Part shown: in pieces, positions 1-8,952 of the stretch
Numbering within the stretch: the first letter of the stretch is position 1
Layout of the letters: each line of letters starts with the position of its first letter
Notes under the pieces: generated by a model
What the model saw: only the letters and a program-made list of their open reading frames with translations
Told to the model about the DNA's origin: nothing
Database searches by the model: none
Position numbers and translations under genes: made by a program
Assembly (NCBI GenBank): GCA_012064415.1
Contig: SSNU01000167.1
Location: 11,251-75,250 of the forward strand
DNA length: 64,000 nucleotides
Reading direction: 5' to 3'
Source: Gyrodactylus bullatarudis
Lineage: Eukaryota; Platyhelminthes; Monogenea; Gyrodactylidea; Gyrodactylidae

Positions 1-2700
1 AGTTACTCAAGAAAATTTTCACGATTTCATTCATAGACAATTCATTATAACAATTTTTATTAAATATTGAACCAGGAATTGAGACTGACGAGACCTGGCG
101 AAATGTACATATCTCTTTAAAATATAAATATATATTTCTCTAATTAAAAAATTCTTTTTTTATACTGACAATGATGAATCTTGTAATAATTTATATGAAT
201 TTATTATTATATTCCTTATATATTCATTGAGGAATAAAAACTTAATATTTAATAAAAATGGTTATAATGAAAAATTTTGAATGACATTGTAGTAGTATTC
301 TTTTGAACAACTCCAATTGATGAAAAACCAAAAACTTTTCTAGTAGGTAGAAAAGAAAAATTAAAAATCAATTTGGCAATGGCAGTTCCAAATTGTGTGT
401 ATGGTTCTTTTGAATGCACAGATTTGGGTCTTCCTTCATAATATAGAACTTTTCCCTGATTTTAAGGTCCGTCATTTGATCGCTTGAATTTTTAAATATA
501 ATTCTGAAACTTCTTTCATTCGCCTCGCATCCGCATCTGTCAATGTGTTTCTTAATTGATTACCTGTTCTTGTTCCATTGCTCATTGATCCTAATTCCTT
601 GATTATACACCATACACACAATTTGGAACTGCCATTGCCAAATTGATTTTTAATTTTTCTTTTCTACCTACTAGAAAAGTTTTTTGGTTTTTCATCAATT
701 TGAGTTGCACAAAAGAATACTACTACAATATCATTCAAAATTTTTCATTTTAACCATTTTTATTAAATATTAAGTTTTTATTCCTCAATGAATATATAAG
801 GAATATAATAATAAATTCATATCAATTCTACGGCATAAAAGTTACTAACTCAACGGCATTCTGAAATTAAATCAGTATTTGTCCTCAATTGTCTCATTTC
901 CATGGATGTCTCCATTAATTAGACGATGAACGTTAAAGCAAGACGATCCTATTTCATATCCAATATAACCAGATAAGAGACATTAGGAAAATAACATCAT
1001 TAAAAATCATAGGAATCAATAGAATATTTGTAAATTACTAATACAGAAATGATACAGTTCGTGTTAAAAATCATCTTGAAATCATGAAAAGGATACTTTC
1101 TCTCATCATTTGCTGATGTAGGAATATGAAACTATGCAAAAGAAAGAAATAATCGAATAAATCCTCTCAAGAAGAATATTCTTCCTAGAATTGCAAATAC
1201 AGTATGTTGTGAGAAGAAATGCCTAAAGTAGATTGTCTGCATACTAAAAGAAATTTCGAGTTAATCAAAGATCTCAATAGATCTCTAAGTTGAAGAGAAT
1301 TTATTAGATCAAGCTTCAAGATAATAATATCTTGAGATAATCCAAAATACAGTTTTCTCAATCAAAACATAAAAATAACTCAAACAGAGTCCCTCAATGA
1401 ACACATTATTGATAATTATTTCTATTAGAATTTAAGTTTATTTCATTTATAAATTAAGCTGTACGAATATTACATAAAGTCGTTCTAGAAATAGTCTTCG
1501 CATATGTCGAATCCAAAAAACGATTAGCTTTTCAACAAAATTGAAGGGAAAAACATAAAAATAAGGAATCAAATTTACGATTGATAAATTTTGAGATCTT
1601 ATGATCCATTATTAAGAATTTTAGAAACCTTGAAAATTTTTAGAAAATTCGATCTGGGGATAAGGACAATATGAAAAAGTTCTGTTGGGAAAAATAAAAA
1701 TTGGATGAATATTTGTTCTTTCAAGAGTATAAAGATAAAATTAATATTTAAGATTACTTTTTTTCATATTTTTTATTTTTCGTGATTGCTCTCAAGTAGT
1801 AAGCCTTAATATAACAGAAAATAAACCAACCTATTCTTGACATTAACCGGATCAATTATTTTGTGGATTCCGATTTAGATCGAAAAGATAAAACTGCGTA
1901 TAAAATAAGAATCGAATTTCAATCTTTTTAGTTCAGTTTGTAAGGAGCTTCCAGTAAATTTTCTTTTAATTAGTCCGTAGAGTTCAAATCCCATGAAATT
2001 TTGAAATTAACTTTCAGAAAATTTCCAAAGAAAGCTTCTCAAGCAAAGAAAAAATTTTAATTGTTCAATTTTGCTATTTTTTCTAAAATGGCCGGTGTTC
2101 TATTCTATAATTTATGACAGTGATATGATTGAACTGACTACTCTTTAGTAAATTTAATTTAATCTAACGCAGGTAGATTTATCTAAGAAAATTAATGCTT
2201 GGCCAATATAGGTAAACCAATCAAAGAGACATATTGATTTCTTTTGTGTAATTCATATTGTGTTTGTATGCAAAGCGATAGTACAAACAGGAAAAATTGG
2301 CCAAAGAAATCATACATGATGCAAGAGTTGTGAGCCAATCAATACTACTATTGAGTTCATTCTAATTCTTGGATAAAAATCACTCAAAATGATCGAATTA
2401 TTTCGAAAAAAGTGGTAAATTTTACATCATGAAGGAAGATCCAAATCTGTGTATTCAAAAGAACTACACGCACAATTTAGAACTACCGTGGCCCAATTGA
2501 TTTTTAATTTTTCTTTTCTACCTGAATACTAGAAAAGTTTTTTGGTTTTTCATCAATTAGAGTTACTCAAGAAAATTTTCACGATTTCATTCATAGACAT
2601 TTCGTTGCAATAAATTTTCATTAAATATTGAACCAGGAATTGAGACTGACGAGACCTGACGAAATGTACATATCTCTATAAAATATAATTCTTTTGTTAA
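1..2700. repeat. Nested inverted-repeat elements, no gene
   Basis: No coding region is visible. Positions 191-413 are repeated in inverted orientation at 609-822 (about 210 bp arms, few differences), enclosing a unique spacer. Positions 1-125 recur in direct orientation at 2561-2685 (shared words include GAGACCTGRCGAAATGTACA). Positions 305-440 recur inverted at 2425-2560. The pattern fits one transposable-element family inserted several times and rearranged. The stretch 830-2420 between these copies shows nothing I can assign. Confidence 0.75.
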
Positions 2701-2860
2701 TATTTTAATTCATAATATTTTTGTTTTTGGAGCAATATTTCCGATAAGAATCTTATTTTAATCACCTTGTTATTTTACATATTTTGATACAAAATTCGTT
2801 TGAAAAACTAATTGGAAGCTTTAAAAGTTTAATAATTTTTTGAATTATAAAACAGAATGA

Positions 2861-3387
2861 GCTAATGAGATGTGGATATTCGAAAAAATTCAATCTGACC
2901 AAAACTAGACCGTTTTTTTCGAATTATAGAAATGTACCAAATTTCTACTTTTTCAACTTTTGAATCCAAAATTTTTATCGATTTCGTTGATTCGAAGCAG
3001 TTAAGTGATGATATTTGGGATCAACATTAGACGAAGAATTCGAATTTGGCCATAGAGATAGTGAAGAATTTACTGTTTCCGAGAAAAAGTTGAACTTCCA
3101 GATATTGGATAATTTGCCTTCGTGATAATCGAAAAATTCGAATGGTTCGATTTCCCATTGAAATGACGAATTTCAGTGAACCTCTGCAGTTGAATTCGAA
3201 TTCTCCGTCTAATGTTGATCCCAAATATCATAACTTAACTGCTTCAAATCATCGAAATCGATGAAAATTTTGGATTCAGAAGTTGAAAAAGTAGAAATTT
3301 GGTTCATTTCCAAAATTCGAAAAACGGTCTTGTTTTGGTCAGATTGAATGTTTCCGGAATTTTTTCGAATATCCACATCTTATTAGC
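2861..3387. repeat. Hairpin (MITE-like) element with ~190 bp arms
   Basis: The arms 2861-3048 and 3192-3387 are reverse complements with scattered differences, around a spacer of roughly 140 bp. The sequence just after it (3395-3480: TCCGGAGAAAAATATTGAG, then TAAATTCCTATCTTAATATC) recurs at the end of the related copy near 36400-36460, so the full element probably extends to about 3480. It has no transposase and would be non-autonomous. Confidence 0.75.
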
Positions 3388-3761
3388 TAATATTAAAAAA
3401 AAAAAATTTCTGTAAATCCGGAGAAAAATATTGAGTTTTTGTAAAAATGTAGTAAATTCCTATCTTAATATCAATTAGGTTTACATACTAATATAATACA
3501 TACGATAATATAGAAGAAAGTCATCTTCAAAATTATCGTCATGAATATTGAGCATCAATAAAAAAACTATTAATTTCATCCCTCGAGAATACGTTCTTTG
3601 AATAATATATAATCAGTAATAAGCAATTTCTCTTCCGATACAGATATTTTCGCGCCGTCTTACTGTCATTTTTTTTAGTATCACATATTTCATCGAAGGA
3701 ATAATTGACATAAGAAGATTTTAACACTTTTGATACCATCGCTAAACGAAGAAAGCTTTAA

Positions 3762-3970
3762 CCCTTTCGGTACCGATGGACATATGTGTCCATTTTCCAA
3801 TTTTTTTAAACCTTCATAACTCTACCAAAGTTTCTGGGTCAATTAAAGTTTAAATTGAAGCCCACAATGTGAACTTGCATTAGTAATACTATTGGCCAAA
3901 TAACTTGGTATTTTCATAGCTAAATTTTGGTTTTTATAAAAATTGTGAAATAGTCTCGGCACCGAAAGGG
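3762..3970. mobile_element. piggyBac-type MITE with TTAA target duplication
   Basis: This is a 209 bp element with imperfect 15 bp terminal inverted repeats, CCCTTTCGGTACCGA on the left and CCCTTTCGGTGCCGA (reverse complement) on the right. It is flanked exactly by TTAA at 3758-3761 and 3971-3974. TTAA duplication with CCC-starting ends is the hallmark of piggyBac elements. A subterminal palindrome GGACATATGTGTCC follows the left end. There is no coding capacity, so it would depend on a transposase elsewhere. A diverged relative lies near 52698-52842. Confidence 0.85.
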
Positions 3971-3974
3971 TTAA

Positions 3975-4800
3975 GTCTGATTCTCTCACATAATTTTAAC
4001 TTTAAGGGAGATTTACACTTGCAGTATCAATTTTTTCGTTTATTTCAGTTATATCATAATATACCGATGTTTTTTTACACTTACAATATTATTATTTATT
4101 TTATTTTCTTCGTCAGTATCAAAAGATGAAATAATTTCAGAAACAGTATAATAGACCAATATATCCTTTCACTTACAGTATCAATGATTATGAAAATTTA
4201 CTGACCTAGTATCATTTCACGTTATATTTTCAAAAGATTTTCACCATACTATTAATATTTTTCCGATCTTAATTTGGCAATTTTAACAGTAGTTATAGTA
4301 TTAACTCCAGCGTGACCAACTCAATAAAATATGAAGCCATTTTTTATTTGATAGATTTTGAAAAATGATATTCCTTTATACACACTTTGAGAAATTTTTT
4401 GCTACTTAAAATTCTCATTATTCATAAAGCTTTATACGACTTTCTACAAAATTTTCTGATGTTATCATTTCCCTTGTGGGACTCCCGAACTAATCTTAGT
4501 ATGGGCTGAGCATAAGTTATTGAAGGATAATTGTGTCTTAAACATTTAATTCTATAAATACGTCTAAATAATTTGATTATTCGAGCATTATTTTTATTGA
4601 AGCAACTAATTGAGAAGAAAGTATACCAAAATGAAAGCTACTTAACTCAAGAGGTTAATTTATTAGAGAAAAATTGATTAATTTCCTCAGATCAGAACTA
4701 AAAGTAGTCTACTAGGCACAGTCAGTTAAAAAGGACATGAAGTTGAGATTTAATCCATTAGGATTTTGAAAAAAATTGAATTCTGTTGCCGAGCTTCTTC
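3975..4800. other. Gene-free stretch
   Basis: There are no coding features. At 4010-4210 a phrase like TTACACTTGCAGTATCAA occurs three times in diverged form (near 4014, 4076 and 4168), which suggests a degenerate short repeat. I see nothing else I can assign. Confidence 0.5.
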
Positions 4801-5224
4801 AGATGTATTCATTTTTAGTTAGGGGTATTTACCGTTATAGTCTGTCGGACATGCTATTCTCCTAAAATGGTCTGTCTGAGAATTATTATTTCCGTTATGG
4901 TTAGTCAAATAACACGGTGTTATTATAAGAAATAATATATATTTCCATTATGGATTGTTTTTTTAAAGTTTTTTTTCTGTAATAGTAAGTTTTACTAAAA
5001 TATTTCTTTCATGGTTTCCCCCCTTAATGTTAGGTCTTGTTTATTTTACTGTTATGGTAGGTGATTATTTCACTTATGGTCTGTTCATATTTTTTTCTTT
5101 TTTCGTTTAACTCATATCTTAGAATCTTGTATTAATAAGAAATAAGAAATACCAAAAATTTGTTAATTATTCCATCATTTCTCTTCAATGCCTTTAATCC
5201 TATTTTACTTGGCCGTCCTCTTTT

Positions 5225-6020
5225 TCTAATTCTTTTTGATAGCATTAATTACTCCCTTTTCTCTGTCAGATAAGATAGCAACGTCCTTTCTTTCATGTAG
5301 GACCTACATTGTAGGTTTAAGCACTTATTTAATTGAATGAAGAAGCAGCTCCAATAATCTTCAGATTCAGTTGGTACCAAGGAGAATGCCAAGGGATAAA
5401 GTTGTCCATTTCCATCCTAACCAGTCGCTATTTGAATGATGTAATTATGATTTGACTTGAGATGGCAACCGTCTACTGCTATTATTGGTAGTGCATTAGA
5501 AAAAGCTTTTATTGAGATATTGAATGAGAGGAACATAGCTTCCAGTTGATTATCTAGTTTTTTAACATCAATTATGGTTCCAGAGTTTGTAATATAATAG
5601 GCATTTAAAAAGCCAATAAGCTTGTCATATGAGTTTAAAACATCTGAAAAAGAGTTAGATTTTGAGACCTGAATACTTCCCCACATTGTCTGGTAAGAAG
5701 TAGAAATGCCATGTTCCTTGCATAAATGTTCCAATCTATCATCAGGGGTAAACTTTTTATAGTCAATAGAATGAGATTTCAGAATTTCCACACTATTTTT
5801 CTTATTAATCATAGTTTTTATCTAAAATATAAAAATAAACCTTACTTCAGAGCATGTATGCGCATGAGAATAAACAACATAATAGTATCCATTTTGTCGC
5901 TTATTCATTCTTATTTGATATTGAAAATTTTTATCTCGACATAAACTCGTGAATCCGTTTTTATTTCTTCTTGATACTCTGGTGTCTCTTAAATTATCTG
6001 TGTTATATTTTCGAATTGCA
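5225..6020 (-). pseudogene. MULE transposase remnant
   Basis: Reading on the minus strand, the first part (about 6010-5845) has a MULE N-terminal zinc-finger-like pattern with Cys near CRDKNFQY and a closing HTC. The second part (5812-5417) ends in the diagnostic PIIAVDGCHLKS, carrying the first catalytic Asp. After an in-frame stop at about 5415 it continues as DGNGQLYPLAF and then, in another frame, LSDREKGVINAIKKN, which contains the second catalytic Asp. The CxxH region and the final Glu are absent. The two main blocks share a frame and are separated by a 24 nt segment that starts GTAAGG and ends TTTTAG, which would splice in phase as an intron. Defects: at least one stop, one frameshift and a 3' truncation. 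Confidence 0.75.
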
Positions 6021-6026
6021 GCATCA

Positions 6027-6192
6027 GCCCGGTGTGGCGTAGGGGTATCTCTCTCACCTCTCATTCGGACCCTCTTTCTCTCAGTCCTAGGTTCAACCCC
6101 TCCCACACCGGGCACATTGAACACTCTTTCCCTGTTCCCTTATTTGTACAAATCATTTCTATGAATAAATATAAATGTTTCAACTTCAAAAA
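6027..6192 (+). mobile_element. tRNA-derived SINE
   Basis: The head is tRNA-like. CCCGGTG (6028-6034) pairs with CACCGGG (6106-6112); the A box TGGCGTAGGGG follows directly; and the B box GGTTCAACC lies at about 6090. At about 85-88 nt the head matches a tRNA with a long variable arm, but the internal stems are poor and no sensible anticodon arm forms. An unrelated body and an A-run (about 6188) follow. That layout is a pol III SINE rather than a functional tRNA. It sits inside the MULE, upstream of the transposase coding part. Confidence 0.65.
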
Positions 6193-7108
6193 AAAATCCA
6201 CGTCAGAAAACATAGCTCCTTTAACGAAAATATCCATAGTATAGCTTGTTGTAAGTACTTTAGAATAATCTCAACACTTGTATACCCCAAAAATAATTCT
6301 GATTGGTTAGGTCTGCTATTGTATTTATTACTAAAATCTAAGATTTGAGTTAAACGAAAAAAGAAAAAAATATGAACAGACCATAAGTGAATAATCACCT
6401 ACCATAGCAGTAAAATAAACAAGGCTTAACATTAAGGGGGAAACCATAAAAGAAATATTTTAGTAAAACTTACTATTACAGAAAAAAAAGCAATCAAAAT
6501 CATTGAATCTAATGAAAATGCAGTTAAAATTACCTCCGATTGGATTGTCAAATTACGAAAGGATGTTGAAGAAGATGAAGTCCGCAAGTCAAAACTACTC
6601 GAGGAAATCGACTTACTACCGAAAGAAGTTTCAGAACGGCTCCTCATCAAACTAAATCAAATTTCAAAATTCCAAGGTGACCAAAAGATGCCTGAAAGGG
6701 AAAAATCTGTGGTTGATTCTTATATTGATTCTTTATTTCCTGACAATCTCGAATCGAATGTTTTTAATTTTACTGATTTAGTGTTAGATAAAGCAACTAT
6801 GCAAGCATTAAGCCTTGGTCCAAAATTCTGTATGCCTAATTTAACAAAACAAGATGTCGAGACAGATATTGGTTTTGAAAGTTTCATCACCTTGACGGAG
6901 AAATTGACAGCGACGTCGAGTCAGGACAGAGAAAGGTTCAATTCAGTTGTAAAGGATGCATGGATTCAGTTCAAGCAAAGAAATCCGGACGCCCCAAAAT
7001 TGAACAAGTGTCATTATCAAGCCCTAACAAGACTGAGGGAAAATCCAAAAGTTTTATTATGTCATCTCGATAAAGGAACGGGTATTGCCTTAGTTGAAAA
7101 AGCAGATT

Positions 7109-7599
7109 ATCTTTTAAAAGGAAAACTTCTATTATCAGACCGCAGTAGATTCCGTCCAGTTGATGCCAATGAAGCGGAGAAACGAATAAAAGGCTTTACA
7201 AAAGCAGTGTGTAAGAAAATATTGTTTTTAGAAGAGAAGGGATTAATCGATACAGAGGAAGCAAGTTCAATGCGAAAAAGTGATGCTGGAATTAGTCGTC
7301 TCTATCTGCTTCCTAAAGTTCACAAAAATTCAACAGACTTAGCGTACAGACCAATACTTGATATGTCGGCCAGTCCACAGCATTTACTTGTAAAATGGTT
7401 AAACGCTAAACTTATGCCTAATCTTTTAAAAGGAAAACTTCTATTATCAGACCGCAGTAGATTCCGTCCAGTTGATGCCAATGAAGCGGAGAAACGAATA
7501 AAAGGCTTTACAAAAGCAGTGTGTAAGAAAATATTGTTTTTAGAAGAAAAGGGATTAATCGATACAGAGGAAGCAAGTTCAATGCGAAAAAGTGATGCT
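7109..7599 (+). repeat. Tandem duplication inside PLE 1
   Basis: Positions 7109-7287 and 7421-7599 are identical apart from one base (GAAGAGAAGG versus GAAGAAAAGG). The spacing of 312 bp keeps the reading frame, so the protein repeats about 60 residues (key residues SDRSRFRPVD...EEASSMRKSDA). The near-identity means this duplication is recent relative to the decay of the element. Confidence 0.9.
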
Positions 7600-8357
7600 T
7601 AAAATAATTAAAATTTTAAGAATATCCTAATCTCGTACTGGGCTTATCAAGTTTGTCTTTTTTCTCATTCAAAAGTTTCAAGATATTATCACTATGGAAT
7701 TGGTCACATTTATTTTTTACAATCCTCCGAAATCAAAACAACCAATCAAATAGAAATTTGACAGGCTTCGTAAAATTCTTTGAGTTTCATCACTTTATCG
7801 TCTAGTCATGTCAAAGTCAGAAGCAGCAAGAGCAAGAGAAGCTTACGAAAAATATTTGGAGGATTTGGATGGAAAATCTTTGATTTCACAAGCTTTTCAA
7901 CCAGTTTTTCCCTCTGTTCTGAAAACCATTTAAATTTATAAATTTTTCTGCTATATCATCAGGATTCAAAGTCTTATAATGTATTATTTTCAAAATAAGG
8001 TATTAAAATGATACTTTATTATAGCATAATATTTCATTCATATCAATGATCTAAATCTACAATTTTTTGAGGTCGAGAGCTGATTTTCATCGTTTAACAG
8101 TTTGCTGAGCTCAAAAAAACCTCTGTCAAAGTAATTCGTGTAATTTTAAAAAGAAAGGTCTTTTATGTAATTCTAAGTGCCATCATTCCCTGTCTAGCTC
8201 AAATGAATAAAAATTATGAATTGGATATTTTGATCTAACTTTCATTACTTTCTTATGCGATAATGATATCATCTTGAAACTTTCGAATGAGAAAAAAGAC
8301 AAACTTGACAAGCCCAGTACGAGATTAGGATATTCTTAAAATTTTAATTATTTTAAG
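7600..8357. mobile_element. Inverted-repeat element with a 41-codon ORF
   Basis: Terminal arms of about 100 bp: 7600-7700 matches the reverse complement of 8250-8357 (shared core AATATCCTAATCTCGTACTG). A third, diverged copy of the arm starts at 8355 (AAGGATATACTAGTTTTGTA), so two elements may be joined head to head. The interior contains an ATG ORF at 7808-7933 (41 codons, starting MSKSEAARAREAYEKYLEDL) that has coding-like composition but that I do not recognise. It may be captured host sequence. The element interrupts PLE 1. Confidence 0.6.
7808..7933 (+). CDS. Small hypothetical ORF (41 aa)
   Basis: A complete ATG-to-TAA frame sits between the arms of an inverted-repeat element. The predicted peptide is charged and helical-looking (Ala/Glu/Lys/Arg rich in its first half), with a hydrophobic C-terminal third ending FPSVLKTI. 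A CCAAT motif is present about 80 bp upstream. I recognise no family. It could be a captured first exon or chance. Confidence 0.25.
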   Translation: MSKSEAARAREAYEKYLEDLDGKSLISQAFQPVFPSVLKTI

Positions 8358-8952
8358 GATATACTAGTTTTGTACTGGTTTCAAGATTATACTAGGATAT
8401 TTATAAAAAAACTAATTTTAAGAATTTACTGTAACACACATAACTCTTATAATCATTCTGATCATTATAATAATCACTATTTTTATAATTATTTAAACTC
8501 TTATACTACACCCTCTTTTCCTTTTTATAATCCTAAAGGTAACCAAATACAAACCAGAAGACAACCTAGTCAGGCAGCGAGCGAACCACGTAGAAGACAA
8601 TCTATGCCGAACAGCTCCCTGAAGAACTACTTTGTTCAAAATTAGAATTATGTTTAATTATTTGGTTGAACTGAATCGTTTCTTATAGTGAAGATGAAAA
8701 TCGATATTTAAATAATACAATGGAAAAATTGATAAAAGTTTGATGAGGCGTTCCTGATCCAGAAATCACTCAACCTAACTCAAAGAGGGTCTTTATTTAT
8801 CAATAGAATCGTTATTCAAGGCAGTTTTGTCTTCATTTGACAAAATTTGACCGACTATCCCTTCTTTTTATGTAACTTTAAAGAGACCAATAGTCATAGT
8901 GTATAATGAATTTACATAAAAATTTATTGGTAGTTTTTTGCAAATGAGAAAC

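Larger units (their letters stand above)
4830..6490 (-). mobile_element. Mutator-like element (MULE), defective
   Basis: Long terminal inverted repeats bound this element: roughly 4970-5150 on the left matches the reverse complement of 6310-6490. The left end carries repeated subterminal motifs of the form TTATGGTNNGT (near 4833, 4865, 4903, 4948, 5052, 5077). Between the arms a minus-strand transposase gene is recognisable. Right TIR sequence beyond 6490 is missing because a Penelope-like element abuts it. The coding region is interrupted, so the copy is not autonomous. It carries a SINE at 6027-6190. Confidence 0.8.
6436..8645 (+). mobile_element. Penelope-like element 1 (PLE), broken
   Basis: The reading frame is open from 6436 to 7602 and encodes a PLE N-terminal region. 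It leads into the RT entry motif LPKVHKN...YRPILDMSASPQ at about 7308-7380, as in Penelope reverse transcriptases. The catalytic YxDD core is missing. A 179 bp segment (7109-7287) is repeated at 7421-7599 with one difference, giving a 312 bp tandem unit. At about 7600 the copy is broken by an inverted-repeat element, and a basic C-terminal tail reappears at about 8530-8645, ending NSSLKNYFVQN. No GIY-YIG domain remains. It abuts the right TIR of the MULE. It is certainly non-functional. Confidence 0.75.

Noticed and set aside
6027..6114. Functional tRNA gene (Ser/Leu-like length)
   Set aside because: The acceptor stem and A/B boxes fit, but the anticodon and T stems pair poorly. An unrelated body and A-run follow, so a SINE head is the better reading.
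5822..6164. Overlapping frames rich in Arg, Pro and Ser around 5.8-6.2 kb on both strands
   Set aside because: They translate the GC-richer SINE head in several frames; only the minus-strand MULE part below about 6010 is meaningful.
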